From assembly GCF_000833575.1 (NCBI RefSeq), contig NZ_CP010827.1:1058980-1122979 (forward strand): 64,000 nucleotides of DNA, given 5' to 3'. The stretch's first letter is position 1. The number at the start of each line of letters is the position of its first letter. The translations under genes were made by a program, and so were the position numbers. This DNA is from Corynebacterium singulare. Its GTDB lineage: Bacteria > Actinomycetota > Actinomycetes > Mycobacteriales > Mycobacteriaceae. Below the pieces are notes generated by a model. It did no database searches, was not told the origin of the DNA, and worked only from the letters and a program-made list of their open reading frames with translations. This document shows positions 47,456 to 55,934 of this stretch, one piece after another.

Positions 47456-47505
47456 TAACGGAGATCGTTATTGACGGATTCCGTTATGGTTTGTAGATTG
47501 AGGTC
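47456..47505 (+). promoter_or_regulatory. Promoter and operator of the HigBA module
   Basis: TTGACG (47471-47476) and TAGATT (47494-47499) are separated by 17 bp, a good -35/-10 pair. It would start transcription at or near ATG 47506. The inverted repeat TAACGGA (47456-47462) and TCCGTTA (47480-47486) overlaps the -35 element and is a plausible site for HigA autorepression. Confidence 0.6.
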
Positions 47506-47787
47506 ATGATCCAGTCCTTTGCTGACCGAGACACCGAGCTTGTCTGGTTGCGCCGAGCGTCACCGCGGATCGATTCGAGAATCCACAAGACCGCAAATAG
47601 AAAACTTCATCAGCTTGATGCGGCGGTTTCCCTGCAATCGCTGCGAATACCGCCGGGCAACCGGTTGGAAGCTTTGAAAGGCGACCGACGGGGAACATAC
47701 AGCATTCGTGTCAATCAGCAATGGAGGATTACTTTTCGCTGGACTGAAGCAGGTCCGGCAGACGTGGCGATAGAGGATTATCACTAA
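47506..47787 (+). CDS. higB: HigB-type (RelE superfamily) toxin
   Basis: The 93-residue basic protein has the HigB pattern: MIQSFADRDTELVW at the start, RKLHQLDAAVSLQSLRIPPGNRLEALKGDRRGTYSIRVNQQWRITFRW in the middle and a final DVAIEDYH. Such toxins cut mRNA on the ribosome and slow growth when the antitoxin is lost. The toxin gene comes first, as is typical of hig modules, and the antitoxin follows 8 bases later. Confidence 0.92.
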   Translation: MIQSFADRDTELVWLRRASPRIDSRIHKTANRKLHQLDAAVSLQSLRIPPGNRLEALKGDRRGTYSIRVNQQWRITFRWTEAGPADVAIEDYH

Positions 47788-47795
47788 GGAGCGAG

Positions 47796-48095
47796 ATGAG
47801 TACCAAGCTGTATCCGCCAATTCATCCCGGAGAAGTGCTCAATGAGGATTTCATTAAGGCATTCGGGATCACACAACATAAGCTGGCCATGGCCATTGGG
47901 GTCCCGCCACGCAGGATTAATGAGATTGTCCACGGCAAGCGCGGAATCACCGCAGATACTGCGTTGCGGCTAGGAAAGTATTTCGGGGTAGAACCGCAGT
48001 TCTGGCTGAACTTGCAAGGAAGATACGAACTCGAGGTAGCTGAGGACTCTATCGCCGAAGAAATCAACAGTATTGAGCCGCTCGAAGTGGCCTGA
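47796..48095 (+). CDS. higA: HigA-type antitoxin with XRE helix-turn-helix
   Basis: The 99-residue protein starts with PPIHPGEVLNEDFIKAFGITQHKLAMAIGVPPRRINEIVHGKRGITADTALRLGKYFG, the classic HigA/VapI helix-turn-helix. The LNLQGRYELEVAED end follows. It neutralises HigB and represses the module. AGGAGCGAG before ATG 47796 is a good ribosome site. Confidence 0.94.
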   Translation: MSTKLYPPIHPGEVLNEDFIKAFGITQHKLAMAIGVPPRRINEIVHGKRGITADTALRLGKYFGVEPQFWLNLQGRYELEVAEDSIAEEINSIEPLEVA

Positions 48096-48315
48096 GTGCA
48101 AGATTCAGTAACGCGAACGGTTCGACTGCACGCGGCCGCCGGAGTGTGAGTGAACGGAACGCCGGCCGCCGACATCGGGGTCGTCGCTTCCCCATGAATC
48201 TTCAGCCCATATTGCAAAATCACCATCGGCGTATCGCTTCTGGCGAGTGGCTGCATATATGTGATGGGTAACTCTACATTAGCCAGCGAGATATTGCCTT
48301 GAACTCGAGAGGGAC
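48096..48315. other. Gene-free stretch between higA and repeat copy B
   Basis: I find no gene here on either strand. The GC-rich segment near 48130-48170 contains two similar GGCCGCCG/CCGGCCGCCG words that could pair. The rest looks like decayed sequence. Together with copy B it makes a 367-bp gap before the next gene. Confidence 0.5.
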
Positions 48316-48423
48316 AGCAAAGGAACCAAAGTAAGGGAACCATCTGTGGGGTGGTTCCGGAGAAACCCCAGGTCGAAGCATGAGTATATGTGCATAAGGT
48401 ACTTGTTAAAAGGTGCCTTTGCT
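48316..48423. repeat. 104-bp repeat, copy B, with inverted ends (MITE-like)
   Basis: Copy B starts AGCAAAGGAACC and ends GGTGCCTTTGCT, which are inverted repeats of each other at 11 of 12 positions, giving a 108-bp element. Inside, GGAACCA (48334-48340) and TGGTTCC can form a 7-bp stem. It has no coding capacity and no clear target duplication. It could be a miniature inverted-repeat element or a structured RNA. Confidence 0.65.
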
Positions 48424-48462
48424 TCCTGGGGTAGGGGAAGACGTGGCAGAAAAGTGCTGAGG

Positions 48463-49281
48463 CTACGAACTAGGGGAGGTGAAGGTGCGTGAGCCAGTGG
48501 TCAGCGGGGAGGCTAGCGGAGCGGCGTCGGTGGTGACCTCCCAATCCGCTGTGAGGTCAAGCGCTGGGGGAATGGCGGGGTGCTCGGACGAGAGCGGTAG
48601 CGGCGGGACGGCCGGCGAAAAGAGAGCGTCAGCTGAGTCGGGAAGGTCCACGGCGATGCGGCCAGCAGCGGCATAAGCGCGGGCAGCCAGGGCCACTCCC
48701 GAGGAAGCGGCAGCCTCGATGGCTGAGGCGAGGACAGGGGAGTCTGTGAGGGAGGCACAGGGCCCAAGGACGAGGTCGCCATGGGTAGCAAGGACGGTGT
48801 TGTCAAGGATGACGAGGGAGACGATGAGTTGTTGGGTGCCCATGCCGCGCAATTGGTGTGTGGTGAGCTGGCCAGCGGAGACGTCGACAAGCGCGCCATG
48901 CCCACCTGCGAGAAGAGCAGAACCTTCCGGCTGGTTCGTGGAGGGAATCATCCAGGGATCGAGGCCGAGGGCAACGGCGACCTCGACATCGCCCTCAGCA
49001 ACCTCGACCGTGGCATGCGTCGAGGGGCTAAGCCCGGCCGCGCGAAGGCGGGCGAGCGAGGGGTAGTCCGCGGACTCCTCTGCATCGAGCGCGCCGATAA
49101 AGCCGAAGGGTGAGCGAATGCGCCAGCCGCGGCTGGCGGGGTCGGGGATGAGGGAGACATCGATAAGCGTAGGCGCCGTGGCCAACCCGGGGATGCTCAA
49201 CGCGGTGCCGAGGTTGACGTGGTCAAGGACGGCCACGTGCTCAACACCAAAGTATGAGGGGGCTAGCGGGTAGAGCGCCAT
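48463..49281 (-). CDS. Conserved hypothetical soluble protein
   Basis: The 272-residue protein has no signal peptide or membrane helix and is rich in Ala, Leu, Ser and Pro. I do not recognise a domain. It starts MALYPLAPSYFGVEHVAVLDHVNLGTAL and has a central stretch ILDNTVLATHGDLVLGPCASLTDSP. The C-terminal 60 residues are Pro/Ser/Thr-rich and probably disordered. It is divergent from the truncated BCCT gene, with starts only 2 bp apart, so its natural promoter may have been lost along with the 5' end of that gene. Confidence 0.6.
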   Translation of the reverse strand: MALYPLAPSYFGVEHVAVLDHVNLGTALSIPGLATAPTLIDVSLIPDPASRGWRIRSPFGFIGALDAEESADYPSLARLRAAGLSPSTHATVEVAEGDVEVAVALGLDPWMIPSTNQPEGSALLAGGHGALVDVSAGQLTTHQLRGMGTQQLIVSLVILDNTVLATHGDLVLGPCASLTDSPVLASAIEAAASSGVALAARAYAAAGRIAVDLPDSADALFSPAVPPLPLSSEHPAIPPALDLTADWEVTTDAAPLASPLTTGSRTFTSPSS

Positions 49282-49283
49282 AG

Positions 49284-50576
49284 TTGTGTGAAGTCACCTC
49301 ATGCGTCTGGTTGGAGTGGATGGACTTCCCCAATCTTACGCAGGGCCGTCACCTGGGTGGAACGGCGGCCACGCTAGGCATTGGCGCCCTACAGATTGGG
49401 CGGGGTGTCGAGATTGTCAGCGGTTGGTCCGCCACGGGTAATACGGCGGCGATGGTGATCATCATCGTGCTGTCCATCGCCACAATCTTCTCCGCCGTCT
49501 CCGGTGTATCCAGGGGCATCCGTTGGCTCTCCAACATTAACCTGGTCCTGGCACTGGGCTTGGCTATCTTCTTCTTCGTGGTGGGCCCCACGGCCTTTTT
49601 GGCCAACATGCTGCCCTCGGTCATCATTGAGTACCTGGACGAGATGCCGAACATGCTCTCCGCCAACATGGGCCAGGGGGAGGACATGGTTTCCTTCCTG
49701 TCCTCGTGGACCACGTTCTATTGGGCCTGGTGGGTGTCCTGGGCGCCGTTCGTCGGCGTGTTCGTGGCCAAGATTTCCCGCGGCCGCACCATTCGCCAGT
49801 ACATCCTCGGCGTGCTGCTCATCCCTTCGGCCATCATCGTGTGCGCCTTCACCATCTTGGGCGGCACGACGATTTGGCTGCAGCGTCGCGACGGTGACAT
49901 TGCCCCTGACGGCACCATCGATTCCATGCCGCCGGCCGAGGACATCTTCTTCACCGTTCTTGACCACCTTCCCGGCGCACAGATCATGGCGCCGTTGGTT
50001 CTGGTCATGCTCATTGTCTTCTTCATCACGACGGCTGATTCTGCTTCCGTGGTCAATTCCCAGCTCACGCAGCGCGGCAATCCGGCGCCGAAGCCGGCCG
50101 TGACCATCTTTTGGGTCATCTGCATGGCCGGTATCGCCGTGGTGATTCTGCTGGCGGGCGGCCGTAATGCGCTGCAGGGCCTGCAGAACCTCATTACGGT
50201 CACGGCCTTGCCGTTCGCGGTCATCATCGTGCTCATGTGTATCGCCCTTGTCCGGGAGCTGCGCCATGACCCGGCGGCCATTCGCACGTTCTACGAGGAC
50301 CAAGCCGTGTCCAACGCCATCCTCCACGGCGTGCGCGAGCATGGCGATAATTTCGCCCTCGCCATCCAACCCACGGACGATGATTCCAAGTACGCCACCG
50401 GTGCGGAGTTCGATTCCACCGCTGCCGAGGTCACCGAGTGGTATGCCCGCACGGACGAAGAAGGCCATGCGGTGGGCTATGACTACGAAACCGGCGAGTA
50501 CACGGACGACGATCCCACCGTGAAAGATGGCGAGTCATTGGCCACATCCACGGAGGATGATTCAGACGCGCTATAG
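49284..50576 (+). pseudogene. 5'-truncated BCCT family osmolyte transporter
   Basis: The remaining 430 codons start abruptly in the middle of a BCCT carrier, at GTAATLGIGALQIGRGVEIVSG (about residue 26). The signature SSWTTFYWAWWVSWAPFVG lies at residues 140-158, about 230 residues earlier than in BetP, so the first membrane helices and the cytoplasmic N-terminus are missing. The first 25 codons have no family similarity. The C-terminal tail is acidic, as in corynebacterial LcoP/EctP-type carriers. The remnant frame is otherwise open, so the deletion is probably recent. Confidence 0.82.
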
Positions 50577-50585
50577 TTTGCCACT

Positions 50586-51383
50586 ATGGATTTAACCACC
50601 GTCGCGTTCGCATTCAGCCTCGTGCTCTTCTCCGGCTTATCGACGTCCATCGGAGGCGCCCTCGCCGTGGGCAAGAAAGAGCCGGGGCCGGGATTCATGG
50701 CCGCCGCCTTGGGGCTTTCTGCGGGCGTGATGCTCTATGTCTCCTTTATGGAGATCCTCCCGGAGGGCATCAGCAAGCTAGGAAAAGCCTTCGGAACCGA
50801 AAAGTCCGCCACGTGGGCAGGCATTATCGCTTTCTTTGCGGGGATTGCCCTCATCGCCATTATTGACCGCGCCGTGCCGGCGGAGATTAACCCGCACGAG
50901 CCGGCAACCACGGAGGAGGAGGCGCGCCGCAAAAGGCTCATGAAGACCGGCGTGTTCACTGCCTTTGCCCTGGCGCTCCACAATTTCCCAGAAGGTTTCG
51001 CCACGTTCTTGTCGGGGCTCGAAGCTCCAGAAATCGCCATTCCCATTGCAGTGGCGATTGCCATTCACAACATTCCGGAGGGGATTGCCGTGGCGGTGCC
51101 CTTACGGGCGGCGACAGGCTCCCGCACGAAAGCCTTCTGGTGGGCCACGGTGTCGGGGCTTGCGGAGCCGGTGGGCGCGCTCATCGGCTTTGCCATCCTT
51201 ATGCCTTTTATTGGGCCGGTGACGATGGGCATTAGCTTCGCCGCCATTGCTGGCATTATGGTCTTCATCTCCCTCGATGAGCTGCTGCCCACCGCGGAGG
51301 AGACCGGCAAACATCACTTCGCCATCTATGGTGTCATCGCAGGTATGGCCATTATGGCGGTGTCGTTGATGCTCTTTATGTAA
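50586..51383 (+). CDS. zupT: ZIP family zinc/divalent metal importer
   Basis: The 265-residue protein has eight membrane helices. The metal-site helices read ALALHNFPEGFATFLSGLE (HNFPEG) and AIAIHNIPEGIAVAVPL (HNIPEG), as in ZupT, with a hydrophilic loop rich in charged residues near residues 95-120. It imports zinc and other divalent metals. It starts 10 bases after the BCCT remnant. Confidence 0.94.
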   Translation: MDLTTVAFAFSLVLFSGLSTSIGGALAVGKKEPGPGFMAAALGLSAGVMLYVSFMEILPEGISKLGKAFGTEKSATWAGIIAFFAGIALIAIIDRAVPAEINPHEPATTEEEARRKRLMKTGVFTAFALALHNFPEGFATFLSGLEAPEIAIPIAVAIAIHNIPEGIAVAVPLRAATGSRTKAFWWATVSGLAEPVGALIGFAILMPFIGPVTMGISFAAIAGIMVFISLDELLPTAEETGKHHFAIYGVIAGMAIMAVSLMLFM

Positions 51384-51391
51384 GAGGGGGT

Positions 51392-52312
51392 TTACTTCAC
51401 GCGCTCAGCGGTGGCCTTGACCGCCATGATGACGGTGGCCACGACGGTGCCCAGAATTAAGCCGAAGACCATGGACATACCGGTATCAGCCAGCCAGGTC
51501 AGTGCGCCGTTGCTGATGTTCTCGGTGACCCCGTGGATGAAGCCATAGGGCTGTTCAGCGCCGAATTCGTGGAGGCCCTTGATAACGATGTGGCCGCCGA
51601 CCCACAGCATCGCGGCGGTGCCGATGACGCCAATAATGTCGAGGACCACGGGCATGCCCTTGACCAGGGCGGTACCGAGGGCGGAGTCGCCATCGTTGCG
51701 CTTGAGTAGACCCATGCCGATGTCATCCATCTTCACCAGTACGGCAACCGCGCCGTACACGCCGAGGGTGAGGATAATGCCGACGAGAATGAGGGAGCCT
51801 AGGCGCATCCAAAAAGGTTGGTCGATGACCTCGTTGAGGGAAATGACCATGATTTCCGCGGACAGGATGAGGTCGGTCGTGATAGCGGAACGCACCAATG
51901 AGTCTTCGGCGTCCGCACCTTTTTCCCGGACCGGTTGCTTTTCCTCCTCACCGCGGTGGAAAAGGAAGTGGAGAATTTTCTCCGCGCCTTCGAAGCAGAG
52001 GTAGGTACCGCCGCACATCAGGATGGGGGTCAGCGCCCACGGTGCAATCCATGAGAGGATGAGCGCGATCGGCAGGATGATGATGAGTTTGTTGATGAGC
52101 GAGCCTTTGGTGATGCGCCAGATCATGGGCAGCTCGCGTTGTGGTTTTACACCATCAACAAACTGGGGGGTGACGGCGGCGTCGTCGACAACAACACCGA
52201 CGGATTTCATAGACGTTTTGCCTGCCAGGGCAGCCACGTCGTCGATGCTGGAGGCGGCGGATCGGGCGATGAGGGCGACGTCGTCAAGCAGGGCGAACAA
52301 GCCACCGGCCAT
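51392..52312 (-). CDS. DUF808 family membrane protein (YedI-like)
   Basis: The 306-residue protein starts MAGGLFALLDDVALIARSAASSIDDVAALAGKTSMKSVGVVVDDAAVTPQ, the hallmark of DUF808, and has about five membrane helices. The family is widespread and has no established function. It ends 9 bp from the convergent zupT gene. Confidence 0.92.
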   Translation of the reverse strand: MAGGLFALLDDVALIARSAASSIDDVAALAGKTSMKSVGVVVDDAAVTPQFVDGVKPQRELPMIWRITKGSLINKLIIILPIALILSWIAPWALTPILMCGGTYLCFEGAEKILHFLFHRGEEEKQPVREKGADAEDSLVRSAITTDLILSAEIMVISLNEVIDQPFWMRLGSLILVGIILTLGVYGAVAVLVKMDDIGMGLLKRNDGDSALGTALVKGMPVVLDIIGVIGTAAMLWVGGHIVIKGLHEFGAEQPYGFIHGVTENISNGALTWLADTGMSMVFGLILGTVVATVIMAVKATAERVK

Positions 52313-52354
52313 TGCTCACATCCTTCACGGTAGGGGAAAATTGCCCTTCCAAGG

Positions 52355-52891
52355 TTACTCGGCTGGGACGAGTTCCACAGTGTCAGCCCACGTAAGTTCC
52401 ATCCCAAGCGTGCGCAGCCACGCCATGGCGTCATCGCCGTAGCGCGTAATGCCTTCGACAGCGGTGAGGGTACGCTCCATGGCGCGCTCGGCCTCCTCGG
52501 CGCTGATGAGACCGGTGGAGGTGGCGGCGGCGAGCTCGTCGATGTCGAGCACATCAACAGGTTCGCCAGAGGTAGAGACGAGGTCGATATACAGATCGCG
52601 GGTGGTCCACACGTCACCTTCAACGGTGATATCGGCGACATCGAAGTAGAAATCCTGCTCGACGTCGACGCCCTCGCGGAAGTGGAAAATGTTGGCGCGA
52701 AGACCTAGATCTGGCAGCAGCCACGACTCGAGGTAGCCAAAGCGCGGATGGTTGGCGCCGCGGGCCATGTAGAGGCCGAAGTCGGTGACGCGGTAGGTGT
52801 CTACCTCCCGCAGGAAACCTTTTGGATCCACGTTGATGTTATCCGCCGTATTAAAGGTTTCTTGCTTGACTGGGTGCAGTTCGGTACTCAT
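52355..52891 (-). CDS. DUF402 domain protein
   Basis: About 178 residues from ATG 52891; an upstream ATG at 52933 lies inside the preceding gene. The core DTYRVTDFGLYMARGANHPRFGYLESWLLPDLGLRANIFHF with YFDVADITVEGDVWTTRDLYIDLV is the DUF402/FomD-like fold, which includes nucleoside-diphosphatase-type hydrolases. It overlaps the upstream gene's stop by one base. Confidence 0.88.
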   Translation of the reverse strand: MSTELHPVKQETFNTADNINVDPKGFLREVDTYRVTDFGLYMARGANHPRFGYLESWLLPDLGLRANIFHFREGVDVEQDFYFDVADITVEGDVWTTRDLYIDLVSTSGEPVDVLDIDELAAATSTGLISAEEAERAMERTLTAVEGITRYGDDAMAWLRTLGMELTWADTVELVPAE

Positions 52892-53619
52892 TAGTTCACC
52901 TCGAGGAAGGCCGCGGTGGGTGGGAAGGAACATGAGGAATCAGCAGTGTTGACCGAGCCCGACAGAACCGCGACGACCGTACCTTTGCCGGTGGTAGCGC
53001 GGCCGGAGACCGTGGTGGGGCCATCGGTGTTGATGCCGTTGTTGAACAGCGGGGTTGTTCCAAACTGGAAGGTGTCCAGGTTGAACCATTGAACGTGCAT
53101 CGCGCCCTGCTGCTCAGCAGCGGTTGGCGTGCCGAGAGCGGTGAAGAGGAAGACGGTTTCGCCTTCCCCGGCTCCTGGCGCAGGGATTTCGGTGGGGCCG
53201 GGTACGGCGATAGCCGAGCCGACCGAATCACCCTGCCCGCCAATGCACTGCGCGGAGACCGTGGGCCAGTAGAACTGGCGGAAGGAAGGGTTATCTCCCT
53301 CCGGCATGGCCACGCCACCATCGCCGTCCTCACCGCTGGTGAAGTTGAGGGCAGTGAGGATAGCGTTTCGGGCTTCCTGCGGGATCCATGGCTGTGCCGC
53401 GAAAGCGCGAACGCGTTCCTGAGTCTCCGGGGTGGGACGGCCGAGGTTGTCGAGCGGGTTGCTGCTCTGCTGGGCAGTGACCAAAGAGGAGAGATCGGGG
53501 GCGTCGGCATGTGCGGGGGTGACGCTGAGCAGGCCCAGCATCACAGCAGCAGTGATACCGGCGAGGCCGCGGTGTGCGGCGCTGCCGGTGGAGTGCTGTT
53601 CATCGAGAGCCATGGACAT
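52891..53619 (-). CDS. Secreted Rv1157c-family protein
   Basis: About 240 residues with a signal peptide (hydrophobic GITAAVMLGLLSVTPAHA, cleavage near residue 38), then a domain with two likely disulfide cysteines (SAQCIGGQGDS and SSCSFPPTAAF). The first ATG is at 53619, and ATG 53613 is equally possible. It matches the corynebacterial/mycobacterial Rv1157c family, which lies near typA in several genomes. A 9-bp-arm hairpin (53635-53643 with 53656-53664) lies in its leader. The function is unknown. Confidence 0.8.
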   Translation of the reverse strand: MSMALDEQHSTGSAAHRGLAGITAAVMLGLLSVTPAHADAPDLSSLVTAQQSSNPLDNLGRPTPETQERVRAFAAQPWIPQEARNAILTALNFTSGEDGDGGVAMPEGDNPSFRQFYWPTVSAQCIGGQGDSVGSAIAVPGPTEIPAPGAGEGETVFLFTALGTPTAAEQQGAMHVQWFNLDTFQFGTTPLFNNGINTDGPTTVSGRATTGKGTVVAVLSGSVNTADSSCSFPPTAAFLEVN

Positions 53620-53708
53620 CCTTGTGTGTAGGTCGGCGCGTGTACAACATTAGTCACACGCGCCACAACAGTATCTGCTGTCACAATATTCACTTTTTCG
53701 GCGTAGTC

Positions 53709-53723
53709 AACTCGAAACGAGTT
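53709..53723. promoter_or_regulatory. Palindrome in the typA/Rv1157c-like intergenic region
   Basis: AACTCG-AAA-CGAGTT is a perfect inverted repeat in the 238-bp space between divergent genes. It could be an operator serving either promoter. TypA itself probably uses the TATATT box near 53801 and the AAGGAG ribosome site at 53841-53846. Confidence 0.4.
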
Positions 53724-53857
53724 CTACTGTGGGGTATGTCGGCGCTCGATACCATTTCGTTACACACGGGCGCGATGCTGCACGGATGTGGGGGAGCGAG
53801 TATATTTAAGGGCCGTTCACACCGCTAACGCATCATGCTTTAAGGAGCACCCCACAC

Positions 53858-55768
53858 GTGAGTACTACTGAGTTCCGTAACGTAGCCATCGTCGCACACG
53901 TTGACCACGGTAAAACCACCCTCGTCAACGGCATGCTGGAGCAGTCCGGCGCTTTCGGCGACCATGGCGAACACTCGGACCGCGTCATGGACTCCAATGA
54001 CCAGGAGCGTGAGCGCGGCATCACCATTCTGGCCAAGAACACCGCCATTCACCGCAAGGGTCTGGGCAAGGATGGCCAGGACCTCATCATCAACGTTATT
54101 GATACCCCGGGCCACGCCGACTTCGGTGGCGAGGTCGAGCGCGGTATCTCCATGGTGGATGGCGTCGTGCTGCTTGTCGACGCCTCCGAAGGCCCCCTCC
54201 CGCAGACCCGTTTCGTCCTCACCAAGGCTCTGGAAGCCAAGCTGCCGGTCATCATCTGTGTCAACAAGACCGACCGTCCGGATGCCCGCATCGACGAGGT
54301 TGTCACCGAGGCGCAGGACCTGCTGCTGGAAATCGCGGCCGGCCTTGAGGATGAGGAGGCCGCCGCTGCCGCCGAAGAGCTGCTGGACCTGCCGGTTCTC
54401 TACGCTTCCGGCCGCGAGGGCAAGGCCTCCACCGAGAACCCGGGTGACGGTAACGTCCCCGACGCTGCGGACCTGCAGGCGCTTTTCGACGTCATCTATG
54501 ACGTCCTCCCCGAGCCTTCCGCCTCCGTCGATGGCCCGCTCCAGGCGCACGTCACCAACCTCGACTCCGATGACTTCCTGGGACGTATTGCCCTGCTGCG
54601 CATCTACTCCGGCACCATCAAGAAGGGCCAGCAGGTGGCCTGGATGCACTACGACGATGAAGGCGAGATGCACACCAAGACCGTCAAGGTGGCTGAGCTG
54701 CTGCGTACCGTCGGCTTCCAGCGTCAGCCGGATACCGAGGCTATCGCCGGTGACATCGTTGCCATCTCCGGTATCTCCGACATCATGATCGGTGACACCA
54801 TCGCTGATGTTGAGGATCCGAAGCCGCTGCCGCGCATCAAGGTGGACGAGCCGGCTATCTCGATGACCATTGGCGTGAACACCTCGCCGATGGCAGGCCA
54901 GGGCGGCGGTGACAAGCTCACCGCACGTATGGTTAAGGCCCGTCTGGACCAAGAGCTCATCGGTAACGTGTCCATCAAGGTTCTGCCAACCGAGCGCCCG
55001 GATGCGTGGGAAGTTCAGGGCCGTGGCGAGATGGCGCTCTCCGTTCTCATTGAGAACATGCGCCGCGAGGGCTTCGAGCTGACCGTGGGTAAGCCACAGG
55101 TGGTGACCCAGGTCATCGACGGCAAGACTATGGAGCCCTATGAGATGCTCACCATCGATTCCCCGTCGGAGTACCAGGGCGCTATTACTCAGCTGCTGGC
55201 TAGCCGTAAGGGCCAGATGCAGTCCATGGACGTCCGCGAGGGCGACTGGGTTCGCATGGTCTTCCGCATCCCGGCCCGCGGTCTCATCGGCTTCCGTACC
55301 CAGTTCCTGACGGAGACCCGTGGCTCCGGTATCGCGAACTCCATCTCCGACGGGCTGGACGTCTGGGCTGGTGAGATCAAGGCTCGCGCCACCGGTTCCC
55401 TGGTGGCTGACCGCTCCGGCCAGATCACGGCCTACGCCCTTATGCAGCTTGCTGACCGTGGCGACTTCTTCGTGGAGCCGGGCATGGAGGCCTACGAAGG
55501 CATGGTTGTGGGTGCCAACAACCGTGATGAGGATATGGACATCAACATCACGAAGGAAAAGAAGCTCACCAATATGCGCTCCGCCACCGCGGATGCCACC
55601 GTCACCTTGGCCAAGGCCAAGACTCTATCCCTCGATGAGGCACTGGAGTTCTGTGGCAACGACGAATGCGTTGAGGTGGGCCCCAAGGTGCTGCGCGTGC
55701 GCAAGGTGGAGCTGTCCGCCACCGACCGAAAGCGTGCGGCTGCCCGCGCTAAGCAGCTCAACAAGTAA
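53858..55768 (+). CDS. typA: Ribosome-associated GTPase TypA/BipA
   Basis: The 636-residue translational GTPase has G1 [15 protein letters not shown], switch [17 protein letters not shown] and G4 [13 protein letters not shown], followed by EF-G-like domains and the TypA-specific C-terminal domain ([17 protein letters not shown] region, [23 protein letters not shown] here). It acts in ribosome assembly and stress adaptation. The GTG start is preceded by AAGGAG. Confidence 0.97.
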   Translation: MSTTEFRNVAIVAHVDHGKTTLVNGMLEQSGAFGDHGEHSDRVMDSNDQERERGITILAKNTAIHRKGLGKDGQDLIINVIDTPGHADFGGEVERGISMVDGVVLLVDASEGPLPQTRFVLTKALEAKLPVIICVNKTDRPDARIDEVVTEAQDLLLEIAAGLEDEEAAAAAEELLDLPVLYASGREGKASTENPGDGNVPDAADLQALFDVIYDVLPEPSASVDGPLQAHVTNLDSDDFLGRIALLRIYSGTIKKGQQVAWMHYDDEGEMHTKTVKVAELLRTVGFQRQPDTEAIAGDIVAISGISDIMIGDTIADVEDPKPLPRIKVDEPAISMTIGVNTSPMAGQGGGDKLTARMVKARLDQELIGNVSIKVLPTERPDAWEVQGRGEMALSVLIENMRREGFELTVGKPQVVTQVIDGKTMEPYEMLTIDSPSEYQGAITQLLASRKGQMQSMDVREGDWVRMVFRIPARGLIGFRTQFLTETRGSGIANSISDGLDVWAGEIKARATGSLVADRSGQITAYALMQLADRGDFFVEPGMEAYEGMVVGANNRDEDMDINITKEKKLTNMRSATADATVTLAKAKTLSLDEALEFCGNDECVEVGPKVLRVRKVELSATDRKRAAARAKQLNK

Positions 55769-55792
55769 GCAGCGCTTCCTGACGTAATCTTC

Positions 55793-55831
55793 AACGTTCC
55801 GCCCCAATCCTGCTGGAGGGGGCGGAACGTT
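55793..55831 (+). terminator. Intrinsic terminator after typA
   Basis: AACGTTCCGCCCC (55793-55805) pairs perfectly with 55819-55831, followed by TTCGTT. It is a strong 13-bp stem 25 bases past the stop. Confidence 0.88.
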
Positions 55832-55934
55832 TTCGTTATGTATGGGACAGGCGGTGCGGTTGGAAATGGGCTCTGTCCGGTGCGGGTATTAAAATGAGGC
55901 CGACAAGTACCCCGAGCTCCAAAGGTGTGATGGC

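Noticed and set aside
49284..50576. Intact BCCT transporter
   Set aside because: The signature tryptophan motif lies about 230 residues too early, and the start codons have no family similarity.
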